NCBI RefSeq assembly: GCF_003144535.1
Contig: NZ_PHFJ01000012.1
Coordinates: forward strand, 1-64,000
DNA: 64,000 nucleotides
From: Proteus penneri
GTDB lineage: Bacteria > Pseudomonadota > Gammaproteobacteria > Enterobacterales > Enterobacteriaceae
Direction of reading: 5' to 3'
The notes beneath the pieces are model-generated. The model was not told the origin of the DNA, made no database searches, and saw only the letters and a list, made by a program, of their open reading frames with translations. The position numbers and the translations under genes were made by a program. Below are positions 45,077-52,638 of the stretch, piece by piece (position 1 is the first letter of the stretch; each line of letters starts with the position of its first letter).

Positions 45077-45104
45077 AAAAAAGCCCCGCAATAGCGAGGC
45101 TTTA
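45077..45104. terminator. Bidirectional terminator between convergent genes
   Basis: AAAGCCCCGC-AATA-GCGAGGCTTT with A/T tracts on both sides lies between the rightward cargo gene and the leftward DUF1133 gene. Confidence 0.85.
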
Positions 45105-45183
45105 AATCCGGTTACTGTGTTGCGTGTATAACTTCGCACAGCATATATGAAAACTATAACTTTATCGGCAAAATAGTCAAGCT

Positions 45184-45734
45184 TTATTCAGAATAATGAT
45201 ACTCTCTATCAAATCTATCGCACATTGGGCGATAGAGCATAAATTCAGCCACATTTAGCCATGCTTTAACTCTGTCCTGATATGTACGCAAGCAATAACG
45301 ACCATCTTTCTCACAAAGCTCTAATGCTATCTCATGTTTTGATTTTTTATAAACATAGTGCTGCTTAAGAATATTCAGCAACCCAGCATCTGCATTCATT
45401 ACTTCACAAATAACCTTATCCATTTCACCACCTTCAGTATCAGAGCAAAACCACATACTGCTAAGTGTTTTTTATCCTTAAACTCTTCTAGAAACATCAA
45501 TAAAGTTTCTTTAGATAATCCCGATGTATGCATTCTATTTATTGCATCCCTTAAGGCTTTTTTTGTAATTGTTGGTTCTTCCAATAATTGATTAAACATA
45601 CTTGTAGCGCTAGGAGCCTTACTAAAAGCAGCCCATCTTCCCCACATTTTCAAACGCCCACGGATCCACACACTTTCCAGTGTACGTAATTTTAAATGTT
45701 CTTCGCCTTTACCTACTGTCAATGGATAAATCAT
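45184..45734 (-). pseudogene. DUF1133-type late antiterminator-like gene, frameshifted
   Basis: The first frame (45734 to 45399) starts MIYPLTVGKGEEHLKLRTLESVWIRGRLKMWGRWAAFSK, the DUF1133 signature. It goes out of frame at a run of six A on the coding strand (45468-45473). The second frame (from about 45456 to 45184) carries the family's second half: MWFCSDTEGGEMDKVICEVMNADAGLLNILKQHYVYKKSKHEIALEL and the end RVKAWLNVAEFMLYRP. One added A, or a -1 slip on the A run, would restore one product of about 183 residues. DUF1133 proteins sit where Q-type late regulators do. Confidence 0.75.
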
Positions 45735-45760
45735 CTAATACCCCTCGTGCCGTACACACG

Positions 45761-46786
45761 TTAAATAAATGCACCGATACCTAGCGACCGGTTTAAGAAA
45801 TGAAATAACAATTCGAGTTGATTGCCGTGAGTGGCTTCCCATAATTTCGGATCACGATGTAACTCGTCATGGTGAATGCGACACAATGGAATAGTGAATA
45901 AGTCGTGAGCCTTAGTACCCATACCACCCATGCCATGACCTATGATGTGGTGCGGATCATCAGCCTGTTGCCCACACACACAACACGGTTGAGTTTTCAC
46001 CCATTGCAACCAGTTGGTATTTTCCCAACGTTGCATTTTAGGTTTAAGAAGAAATGACGCTGGTGGCTCCGGATCAACAGCAACTTTAATAATCGGCTTT
46101 ATCGCATCTAAACGTTCATTCATTACGGATAATGCTGTCACGTTGCTTGGGATAATGTCAGCTTCAGGAAAACCACCATGAACTCTGCGTTCTTCTTGTT
46201 TATCTGACCAATTTAAAATCTGGCGCAATATCGCTTCGGGTAATTCATCAACCAAACTATGCATTACTGCAAATGAGAAAAAATCAGGAATAGTTAGCTG
46301 GTGGGCATCATCTAATCTCAAACGAAAACGAATTGTGTCTAACATCCAATTGATACGGTTTTTATAGGCCAGCTCAGCAACCCACCCTGCTGATGAGTTT
46401 CGAATATGATTATCGTGATACCAACAAGTGCGGATCACACCCGCCTCATGAAATGTTGTCACTAATTCATGGTGATGATAATTATCTTCATCGTTATCAA
46501 TCTGACAGCATTGAATATGACGGATAACCCATGTATCCATTGGTGCCACTTTATCTATTGTGTGGATCACTTTTTTGTTATTGAGAAATTGAATGATGTG
46601 CTTATTGTTTAAAATCGGCTGTTCATCGCCCGTTAATGCGCCTGAGGGCAACACATCTAAGCTTTTTGGCACATCACTGATAATCACACGATGGTGCTTC
46701 TTAAATTGCTCGAGTAATTCAGCACCCGGTTTAAGTAATACAACGCCCAGTTCAGGTTGAATATAAGGCGTTAATAATAATTTCAT
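45761..46786 (-). CDS. DUF968/HNH-containing phage protein
   Basis: The 341-residue protein has an N-terminal helical region and a C-terminal HNH-like zinc module: WVKTQPCCVCGQQADDPHHIIGHGMGGMGTKAHDLFTIPLCRIHHDELH (about 266-314). This is the DUF968 type of lambdoid phages, found in the nin-like region near recombination genes. A nuclease acting on recombination intermediates is plausible. ATG 46786 overlaps the KilA-N gene stop (ATGA). Confidence 0.85.
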   Translation of the reverse strand: MKLLLTPYIQPELGVVLLKPGAELLEQFKKHHRVIISDVPKSLDVLPSGALTGDEQPILNNKHIIQFLNNKKVIHTIDKVAPMDTWVIRHIQCCQIDNDEDNYHHHELVTTFHEAGVIRTCWYHDNHIRNSSAGWVAELAYKNRINWMLDTIRFRLRLDDAHQLTIPDFFSFAVMHSLVDELPEAILRQILNWSDKQEERRVHGGFPEADIIPSNVTALSVMNERLDAIKPIIKVAVDPEPPASFLLKPKMQRWENTNWLQWVKTQPCCVCGQQADDPHHIIGHGMGGMGTKAHDLFTIPLCRIHHDELHRDPKLWEATHGNQLELLFHFLNRSLGIGAFI

Positions 46787-47586
46787 GCGCTCACCTGCTT
46801 ATTCAACATCACCATGCGGATCAACTCATCCGTTTTACTCTCAAAGAAATGCGGTTGGGTTTCGCGAGGATTATTAGGACTGGTCATGTTCTTCCCAAAC
46901 TGACAACCCCTTGCTGTAACAGACCAAAACTCTTTCGTTTTGCTAGCAGTTTTCGTGCTTGGGCGTGATAGACGTTCAACAATGCCTAGTTCGGCTAATC
47001 GCTTATAGGCTTGCTGTGCTGAAATAGGTAGATTGTGTTTGTTGATCAGTGTTGATAATGCAACTGTTGGACGACTTGAACCATCCATAGAACCACTTGG
47101 TGCATCAATCGCATACACAGGCGCTAACTCGGGTAAGCCCGCCATGGTCTGTAATTTTTGATAAGCCCCTAACTTTGATGAATTCGAGAAATTTAAACTT
47201 TTAGACATTGATTCCAGTAGTATCACGCCAGCTTGGACCTTATCACTGAGTTTCTCATGGTGCTGTTGTGTCACTAAGGCATCAAATGTGCGGATCACTT
47301 TTAAATGAAAAGAAGCACTGATCCACATTGCGTAGGCATACACTAATTCTTTGCAAACATAGGTGCCCTGATTATATCCACCAGCGACTGTCACAATGGG
47401 CGCTCCTGTGATCTCAGGAGCGGTCGAAATTTCATCAATTAACTCTTTCGTTTGAGCCAATGAACTCCAGTTCGATGGTTGATGGCGCTTTTCACCACCC
47501 GATACTCGATGTAAATCATTTAAACAATAGCGACCGGCTACATCTCTACGAACCTGAAAACCATCAATAACAATTAATCCATTCAT
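46783..47586 (-). CDS. KilA-N domain protein (phage regulator)
   Basis: About 267 residues from ATG 47586 (GGAGAGAAA ribosome site). The KilA-N domain covers about residues 1-105: VIDGFQVRRDVAGRYCLNDLHRVSGGEKRHQPSNW and VAGGYNQGTYVCKELVYAYAMWISASFHLKVIRTFD. The C-terminal half has a winged-helix-like ALSTLINKHNLPISAQQAYKRLAELGIVERLSR. Such proteins are DNA-binding antirepressor-like regulators. It lies between rusA and DUF968. Confidence 0.88.
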   Translation of the reverse strand: MNGLIVIDGFQVRRDVAGRYCLNDLHRVSGGEKRHQPSNWSSLAQTKELIDEISTAPEITGAPIVTVAGGYNQGTYVCKELVYAYAMWISASFHLKVIRTFDALVTQQHHEKLSDKVQAGVILLESMSKSLNFSNSSKLGAYQKLQTMAGLPELAPVYAIDAPSGSMDGSSRPTVALSTLINKHNLPISAQQAYKRLAELGIVERLSRPSTKTASKTKEFWSVTARGCQFGKNMTSPNNPRETQPHFFESKTDELIRMVMLNKQVSA

Positions 47587-47604
47587 GCTATTTCTCTCCA
47601 CGTT

Positions 47605-47988
47605 TTACTCGTGACCGTACATCACGTTATTAAATGAGCGGATAGTGATTTCTAACTTTCCACCCTTTACGACTTCCATTAACATCACATCCATATGTTT
47701 CACTTGCTGATCATCTTCCCAAACACCCGCATGTGTTAATGCATCAAACGGGGCTTTTAAAAAGTTATCAATATCTCTGCGCTGTTTTGTGGGCGGGTAT
47801 AAGCGAACCAGGACAGAAACATTTTCTTTAATAGCTTTAGGTTTTCGTTTTAGTTGCTCATAGACAGAGGCGATCGTGTTAATTCGAAACTTACGCCCTT
47901 TTTCACTGATCAGCGTTCGGCCCTTAATATTTCTCCAATACGAGTTAACGCTAGGTGGAAAAGGCAATGTGAGCATAAGTTCAGGCAT
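47605..47988 (-). CDS. rusA: RusA-type Holliday-junction resolvase
   Basis: About 127 residues from ATG 47988 (GGGGGAC ribosome site). It contains PFPPSVNSYWRNIKGRTLISEKGRKFR, LYPPTKQRRDIDNFLKAPFDALTHAGVWEDDQQVKHMDVM, with the catalytic aspartates in RRDIDN and DALT..GVWEDD. It resolves recombination junctions during phage replication. It is coupled to a tiny membrane-protein frame upstream. Confidence 0.93.
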   Translation of the reverse strand: MPELMLTLPFPPSVNSYWRNIKGRTLISEKGRKFRINTIASVYEQLKRKPKAIKENVSVLVRLYPPTKQRRDIDNFLKAPFDALTHAGVWEDDQQVKHMDVMLMEVVKGGKLEITIRSFNNVMYGHE

Positions 47989-48061
47989 AAGTCCCCCATA
48001 AGCCAATTAGCAATGTCACTACAAACCAAAAACCAACGAACAAAATGTATTTAGTTAGCAT
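47981..48061 (-). CDS. Tiny single-segment membrane protein candidate
   Basis: A 26-residue frame, MLTKYILFVGFWFVVTLLIG then LWGTYA, is one hydrophobic helix. Its ATG overlaps the stop of the upstream gene (TAATG) and its stop overlaps the rusA start region, so translational coupling is plausible. The ribosome site is poor. Confidence 0.4.
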   Translation of the reverse strand: MLTKYILFVGFWFVVTLLIGLWGTYA

Positions 48062-48453
48062 TAGTGATTACCTCTTACTGAACTTACTAATGAATCGTAG
48101 GGCTCGGTTGGTAATTTCCCCATGAGTGCAAAATTAGAAGTGGCGTGTTTTACCCATCTGATAGTTGGCAAAGCGCATTTTTTAGCCTTCTGAATATTCA
48201 ACTTTTCAATGTAGACTGACTCACCTGATTTACGTGATTCTGTTATTGCTGAATAAACTCTTTCTGCCTCTTTAGTTACTCTGTAGCGTAATGGACGCTC
48301 TTCACTAATTCTGACTAATACACCTAAAGTCCAAAGGTGTGCCAGTGCTCTTGATGCGCCAGCTAAATTAGTGTCCAAATCACGAGTGACAATGTCGCGA
48401 TCTACTACTTCACCGACTTTGTACAACGCTAAGATTTGCTCTGTGATTTTCAT
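48061..48453 (-). CDS. Winged-helix-like phage protein
   Basis: About 130 residues from ATG 48453, which overlaps the methylase stop (ATGA). The first 65 residues, KITEQILALYKVGEVVDRDIVTRDLDTNLAGASRALAHLWTLGVLVRISEERPLRYRVT, look like a winged-helix DNA-binding domain. The C-terminus is basic. Probably a regulator; its target is unknown. Confidence 0.65.
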   Translation of the reverse strand: MKITEQILALYKVGEVVDRDIVTRDLDTNLAGASRALAHLWTLGVLVRISEERPLRYRVTKEAERVYSAITESRKSGESVYIEKLNIQKAKKCALPTIRWVKHATSNFALMGKLPTEPYDSLVSSVRGNH

Positions 48454-49088
48454 GCGACACCTCTCGATACAAGCCATTTTGCTTGTTCAATAAATGTTTT
48501 GCCGATTTGCTCTAACTCACTGCGTTGAATGTAATCAATGGCTTTACCATTCCACGTTTTATCAAACACCACGATAGCGCCAGCAAAAAATGCCCCTGTT
48601 GGTACTTGATTTTCATCTGCAGGAACAAACCATTGAGGAACGTCAAAGCCAACACGACCGCGAATAAAACAAATATGGTCCGCTTCTTCACACCACCAGG
48701 TTTCGCTTGTGGCCACTTTCAACAAGAAAACATAACGCCCACCTTTTTCACGCATAGCCAACGCATGATTCATAATGTGGCGAACACCTGTGACAGCCTG
48801 TTTTTCATGATATGAACTACGTGAATAAGGAGGGTTGGCAAATGCTGAACCGCCAATTTCTTTGAGTTTTTCCGACCAATCTTGGGTAAGCGCATTATCC
48901 TCAACGGTGTAGAAATAAGGGCATTTGCTGTTTTGCGCATCAGTAAAGAGATCTAGCGTGAACGGCCCATAGAGTGAATTGATACCCCAATACAGATTTT
49001 CAGGTGTTCGCCATTGATCACCAATTTCTTTTAATTTGTGAGCAGATTGGCTTTTTAATGCCTGTAATTTCAGTGCGTAATCAATCAT
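48450..49088 (-). CDS. Phage DNA N6-adenine methyltransferase (Dam type)
   Basis: The 212-residue protein matches phage N6-adenine methylases: EIGDQWRTPENLYWGINSLYGPFTLDLFTDAQNSKCPYFYTVEDNALTQDW followed by the catalytic motif NPPYSR and later GVGFDVPQWFVPADENQVPTGAFFAGAIVVFDKTW-like block. It is probably DNA-modifying, protecting phage DNA. It overlaps the replication gene by four bases. Confidence 0.9.
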   Translation of the reverse strand: MIDYALKLQALKSQSAHKLKEIGDQWRTPENLYWGINSLYGPFTLDLFTDAQNSKCPYFYTVEDNALTQDWSEKLKEIGGSAFANPPYSRSSYHEKQAVTGVRHIMNHALAMREKGGRYVFLLKVATSETWWCEEADHICFIRGRVGFDVPQWFVPADENQVPTGAFFAGAIVVFDKTWNGKAIDYIQRSELEQIGKTFIEQAKWLVSRGVA

Positions 49089-50206
49089 TGCTGAACCTCC
49101 TGTGACATTTCAGTCGCTTGTTTCCAAATGCTGTTCCATGCTTGACGACCAGAAAACTCACTCATACGACGAATGCCTGTCTTACCTGCTAATTCAAGCG
49201 CAATTTCTTCAATACGGTTTTGAGGTTTAGAGCGAGAACCAATCAAGCGTGAGAATGCGCTGTCACGTTCAACGGTATCAACTTGAACCTTTGGCTCATC
49301 CTTTGGTTTTTGACTACGAACGATCAGCTCATCAAAGTGTTTACGTAATTTACGAGGGCTTAAAATGTTTTGGTGCCAGAATGAATCTTTGTTGGCCCAG
49401 TCGAACAATCCACAAATTTGCTCATGAGTACGTCCATCGATTTGACGCATCAAACGAATATCGTTCGCCCAGTCATACCAAGTAGGCTCTAGCGCGGATG
49501 GATTCAGTTTTTTAACACGACCAAACATCCATTTCGCCGTTTTTAAATCACCTTCATCGCCCCATTTTTGGAAGTTAGTGCTGTAAATCACTGCTTCTGG
49601 ATAACGAGTTAAAAAATCATTTTTTGGCTTGTCGCTGGATTCGCCAGAATTCTGCGACGAAAGGTCTTTAGTGATCTGTAAGTTTTTATCTGAGTTAAGA
49701 TCTGTATAAAGATAGGATTCCTCACTTTCGACGTTTCCATGATTCTGCATTTCTGCGGTTTCCATTCCGCAGTTTCGACGTTCCGATCCCTCACTTTCGA
49801 CGTTTCCATTCCTCATTTTCGACGTTTCAGAAATAGACGGGAAAATCATAGAGATAAGTTTATTACCATCTATCTTGTAGTGAGTAACTGGCGTGCCATT
49901 GACCTTTTTTGTTTTGGTTTCAATCACACCAGGGAAATACTTCTTACGTAATTTATCAACGAGGCGTCGAGCTTGCTCTTCACCAGAAAGCCCGTGAATT
50001 TCTTCTGCCAGCTCTTCATGGCTTTTATAGAACCAACCATCATCTGCACTAGATGAAACACCAGACCAGAAGACAAGTTGATTTAAAATTGCAGACAAGG
50101 CGTGAGCTTGCTGATCACCTTTGAAAAAATCCAAATAGGGAACAGGAATAACAATGACGTTTTTCTGCCCTGACATAGCTTGTACAACATCAAAAATAGT
50201 CGTCAT
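49085..50206 (-). CDS. Phage replication initiation protein (O-like)
   Basis: A 373-residue protein. The N-terminal 110 residues form a winged-helix-like region (VPYLDFFKGDQQAHALSAILNQLVFWSG...YKSHEELAEEIHGLSGEEQARRLVDKLRKKYFPGVIETKTKKVNG). A linker encoded by repeated DNA (about 128-165, NGNVESEGSERRNCGMETAEMQNHGNVESEE) carries the iterons, then a DnaT/DnaC-interaction-like C-terminus has YDWANDIRLMRQIDGRTHEQICGLFDWANKDSFWHQNILSPRKLRKHFD. This matches a lambda-O plan with the origin inside the gene. No separate P-like loader was found. Confidence 0.8.
   Translation of the reverse strand: MTTIFDVVQAMSGQKNVIVIPVPYLDFFKGDQQAHALSAILNQLVFWSGVSSSADDGWFYKSHEELAEEIHGLSGEEQARRLVDKLRKKYFPGVIETKTKKVNGTPVTHYKIDGNKLISMIFPSISETSKMRNGNVESEGSERRNCGMETAEMQNHGNVESEESYLYTDLNSDKNLQITKDLSSQNSGESSDKPKNDFLTRYPEAVIYSTNFQKWGDEGDLKTAKWMFGRVKKLNPSALEPTWYDWANDIRLMRQIDGRTHEQICGLFDWANKDSFWHQNILSPRKLRKHFDELIVRSQKPKDEPKVQVDTVERDSAFSRLIGSRSKPQNRIEEIALELAGKTGIRRMSEFSGRQAWNSIWKQATEMSQEVQQ
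49721..49831. repeat. Iteron array, putative phage replication origin
   Basis: Four 20-bp copies with a TTCGACGTT core, at 49721-49740, 49768-49787, 49790-49809 and 49812-49831, plus a degenerate copy at 49745-49765. Copy spacing is about 22-24 bases, about two DNA helical turns. They lie within the linker of the initiator gene, as the lambda ori lies within gene O. Confidence 0.85.
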
Positions 50207-50215
50207 AGCAACGCC

Positions 50216-50395
50216 TCACTTAACTCTGGTGTATTTCTCTTTAAATCGTTGCAAGGGTTCACATTGCGGATCGTCACAACCATCCAGCATAAAAATGACA
50301 CGCTGTTTTTCTCTGTCATAACGAACAACATGAACAACAATACCTCGGTGATTTTTGTAGTAGCGATCAAGTTGGTTTGGGTTCTCATTGTTCAT
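50216..50395 (-). CDS. DUF4222-like small phage protein
   Basis: A 59-residue protein: NNENPNQLDRYYKNHRGIVVHVVRYDREKQRVIFMLDGCDDPQCEPLQRFKEKYTRVK. The DRYY...RG..V.V..........VIF..DG......PL..F...Y..V order matches DUF4222 proteins of lambdoid phages. It ends just before the replication gene start and overlaps the preceding small gene. Confidence 0.75.
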   Translation of the reverse strand: MNNENPNQLDRYYKNHRGIVVHVVRYDREKQRVIFMLDGCDDPQCEPLQRFKEKYTRVK

Positions 50396-50564
50396 TGCCC
50401 GCCCTTAAACCATGTTTTGAATTGAAATCATCTACAAGCCAACGCATAAATTGGTAGTTTGTTTCTTCATAGCCTTCTGGTACTTTAATTTCATAGACAA
50501 AACGACCATCACGCATTGAAGCCCGTACTTGCGTACGGCATGCTAAGTTTGATAATCTACCCAT
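50385..50564 (-). CDS. Small phage protein upstream of DUF4222
   Basis: The 59-residue product GRLSNLACRTQVRASMRDGRFVYEIKVPEGYEETNYQFMRWLVDDFNSKHGLRAGNEQ has a strong ribosome site within a repeated GTGTGAAGAGAA motif at 50571-50582. It overlaps the DUF4222 gene start by 11 bases. Not recognised; a small alpha/beta protein. Confidence 0.6.
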   Translation of the reverse strand: MGRLSNLACRTQVRASMRDGRFVYEIKVPEGYEETNYQFMRWLVDDFNSKHGLRAGNEQ

Positions 50565-50652
50565 GCTAATTTCTCTTCACACAATTGAAATTTGCAAACC
50601 GAAGCCAGCGACCGTACATCGTTGGCTTCACCCTTTCTGGATATAGCCATCT

Positions 50653-51111
50653 TTAATTTCTCTTTTGATGTAACGAAACAAATGCATTCATAAATGTGCG
50701 AATCTGCGAAATTAATCCATCCAACATCATTTTTATTTTCTGCTCTTCTTCGCTATCAATAACGCCGTCAGCTAAGCTGTCCTTCATCAATAACGCTAAA
50801 CGCCCCTGCATTTCGTCAACACCACTACGCAGTACAAACAATTCCGTTTCATCCAGTTCCGCAGGACTAATTCTGTCAACGAGTAAACGATTTGATTCAC
50901 GAGCGACAAATTCAGCAAATAAAACGGTCTTAGAAATATCTTGCATCGCTAACAACTCGTTTAAATCAAATGAGCGACAACCGTTTTTCTCATAAAGCTT
51001 GTTGTTGAATGACGTTAAAGACAGACCAAGTGCTCCAGCCATTGCCTCGCGTCCACCAGCTGTTGCCTCACACATTTCTTTCACTACCTGTTTTATTGAT
51101 TGGTTACTCAT
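50653..51111 (-). CDS. YmfL/CII-type phage regulator
   Basis: A 152-residue protein: VKEMCEATAGGREAMAGALGLSLTSFNNKLYEKNGCRSFDLNELLAMQDISKTVLFAEFVARES, a helix-turn-helix region typical of the YmfL/CII-like regulators that follow cro in lambdoid phages, and an acidic helical C-terminus. It probably activates or represses early genes in the lysis-lysogeny decision. It follows cro by 38 bases. Confidence 0.85.
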   Translation of the reverse strand: MSNQSIKQVVKEMCEATAGGREAMAGALGLSLTSFNNKLYEKNGCRSFDLNELLAMQDISKTVLFAEFVARESNRLLVDRISPAELDETELFVLRSGVDEMQGRLALLMKDSLADGVIDSEEEQKIKMMLDGLISQIRTFMNAFVSLHQKRN

Positions 51112-51149
51112 TTCCTACCACCATTGATAAATTCTTGTAGTTAACTGCT

Positions 51150-51344
51150 TTAAACGGTTTTGTTATTGTTTAAATAAAGATCGGGGTTGTATTTAAGGAC
51201 TCCCTTAGTTAACCGTTCTATTTTTAAAGCTTGTTTTTCAGGAACAATAATCGACCACTGGCAAACAGCACTATGAGATACACCAAGCGCAATAGCCGTT
51301 TTTACTGTTCCCCCAAAATGTTCTAAAACTAAATTTTTAAGCAT
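51150..51344 (-). CDS. cro: Cro-type repressor
   Basis: About 64 residues from ATG 51344 (GGAGAG ribosome site): MLKNLVLEHFGGTVKTAIALGVSHSAVCQWSIIVPEKQALKIERLTKGVLKYNP. The helix-turn-helix GTVKTAIALGVSHSAVCQWS and the ending match Cro/YdaS proteins. It is the first gene of the leftward early operon, opposed to cI across the operator region. It should repress cI and its own promoter. Confidence 0.9.
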   Translation of the reverse strand: MLKNLVLEHFGGTVKTAIALGVSHSAVCQWSIIVPEKQALKIERLTKGVLKYNPDLYLNNNKTV

Positions 51345-51359
51345 TACACTCTCCATAAA

Positions 51360-51422
51360 GTAAGCATACTTACAATTTAATGTAGCAGGATACTAATGTC
51401 AATAAAATGTAAGATTACTTAC
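51360..51422. promoter_or_regulatory. Right-type operator region with PR promoter
   Basis: Dyads GTAAG-N4-CTTAC lie at 51360-51373 and 51409-51422, with a poor third copy (GTAGCAGGATACTA) at 51382-51395. The leftward PR promoter has -35 TTGACA (51402-51397) and -10 TAAATT (51379-51374) with a 17-base spacer, and the operators flank it. The same dyads recur at the left-type promoter. Confidence 0.85.
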
Positions 51423-51449
51423 GTGTAATGCGTGAATTTGAGGCTATTT

Positions 51450-52097
51450 ATGGAAACAGTAGGAGAGAGAATAAAGCAACGTAGACGACAGTTAAAAATG
51501 ACCCAAAAAGATATAGCTGAACGCGTTGGAATCTCAGCATCAGCGGTTACTCAATGGGAAAGTGACAACACTGGTTTATCTGCAGAAAGCTTATTAAAGC
51601 TATCATCTGTTTTGAGTTGCAATCCAAAATGGTTAATGTTTGGAGTAGGGCTTCCTGAGGATGATATTGAAATAAAAACGTCTATTTACAAGCCGATACC
51701 AATCATTAGCTGGGTGCAGGCTGGAGAATGGACTGAGACGTACTGCGAGTCAGATCCTGGTAATTACAAGTACATTGATACTAATTTAAAACTGTCAGAT
51801 AAAGCATTTGCTTTAATAGTTAAGGGGCAGTCTATGACTACCTACAATGGAGAGTTAAGCATCCCTGAAGGTGCTGTGGTTATAGTTGAGCCTGATTATG
51901 GATATCTCGATGATATAAATGGGAAAATAGTCATAGCACAACAAAAAGGTAGCGATGAAGCCACTATCAAAAAACTTATTATTGATGGACCAAACAAATA
52001 CTTAGCTCCTTTAAACCCCCAATTTAACCCTATTCAGATAAATGGTGACTGCATTATAGCAGGTAAAGTTAAGCAAGTTATTATAAATCTAGACTAA
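51450..52097 (+). CDS. cI: CI-type prophage repressor (XRE + S24 peptidase)
   Basis: About 215 residues from ATG 51450. The N-terminal HTH (ETVGERIKQRRRQLKMTQKDIAERVGISASAVTQWES) is followed by an S24 LexA-like domain with the cleavage pair Ala91-Gly92 in WVQAGEW, catalytic Ser128 in VKGQSM, and a lysine (174 or 175) in DEATIKK. It is therefore RecA-sensitive. It maintains lysogeny by binding the GTAAG dyads. It faces cro across the operators. Confidence 0.93.
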   Translation: METVGERIKQRRRQLKMTQKDIAERVGISASAVTQWESDNTGLSAESLLKLSSVLSCNPKWLMFGVGLPEDDIEIKTSIYKPIPIISWVQAGEWTETYCESDPGNYKYIDTNLKLSDKAFALIVKGQSMTTYNGELSIPEGAVVIVEPDYGYLDDINGKIVIAQQKGSDEATIKKLIIDGPNKYLAPLNPQFNPIQINGDCIIAGKVKQVIINLD

Positions 52098-52130
52098 TTC
52101 CCTCCCCTTTCATAAAAAAAAGAAAGAAAT

Positions 52131-52181
52131 GTAAGGTAACTTATATTTTTTTCTTGACTTAAAATGTAAGTTTACTAATAT
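52131..52181 (+). promoter_or_regulatory. Left-type early promoter with two operators
   Basis: -35 TTGACT at 52154-52159 and -10 TAATAT at 52176-52181 are 16 bases apart. Operators GTAAGGTAACTTAT (52131-52144) and GTAAGTTTACTAAT (52166-52179) resemble the right-type sites; the second covers the promoter spacer and -10. It drives the rightward early genes. Confidence 0.8.
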
Positions 52182-52209
52182 CTATACTAAATGGTTATTG
52201 AGAATACTT

Positions 52210-52413
52210 ATGACAACTGAACCTTCAATCTTACTCCCAAATAATTTAACGGGTGACGATGTAGTTAAATGGATGAGAGAAAAATTGCAGTCTATTGATC
52301 ACTTATCTGAATTGTATGTAAGACGTGATGAGCTGGTGGCTCAATTGGAAGGCATTAAAAATGAAATAACGGAATACACAAATAAAAGTGCTATTCAGAC
52401 CCAAAGAAAATGA
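52210..52413 (+). CDS. Small early phage protein
   Basis: A roughly 67-residue product, TTEPSILLPNNLTGDDVVKWMREKLQSIDHLSELYVRRDELVAQLEGIKNEITEYTNKSA. It is the first gene after the left-type promoter, the place of lambda N-like or accessory proteins, but it lacks an arginine-rich N-terminus. Helical, acidic; not recognised. Confidence 0.6.
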   Translation: MTTEPSILLPNNLTGDDVVKWMREKLQSIDHLSELYVRRDELVAQLEGIKNEITEYTNKSAIQTQRK

Positions 52414-52420
52414 TTTTTAT

Positions 52421-52447
52421 GTGTGAAGAGAACGTGTGAAGAGAAAC
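52421..52447. repeat. Tandem GTGTGAAGAGAA motif
   Basis: Two adjacent copies (52421-52433 and 52434-52447) of a motif that precedes start codons elsewhere in the prophage: minus strand 50571-50582; plus strand 52621-52634, 53602-53615 and 56139-56152 with GTGTGGAGAGA variants. Confidence 0.7.
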
Positions 52448-52595
52448 AATGGCTGGCTGAGTCTTAAACCATTAACGGGGGTGTGGTGATAATGTTCTGC
52501 TCAGTCAGCCATTTTATCAAATCTAACAATAAGCAAGGGTACTGGCATTCATCCATGACAGTCCATATCAGGTATCTACTGTAGCTAGTGCCCTT
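52448..52595 (+). ncRNA. Two long-range hairpins in an untranslated early segment
   Basis: AATGGCTGGCTGAGT (52448-52462) pairs with GCTCAGTCAGCCATT (52499-52513) and is followed by TTATC; AAGGGTACTGGC (52535-52546) pairs with GCTAGTGCCCTT (52584-52595). No open frame spans the region. It could be a leader, attenuator or small RNA in the left-type operon. Classification as RNA is inferred from structure only. Confidence 0.4.
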
Positions 52596-52638
52596 TCTTA
52601 TTGTGTGAAGTGAATAAACCGTGTGAGGAGAAATTAAC

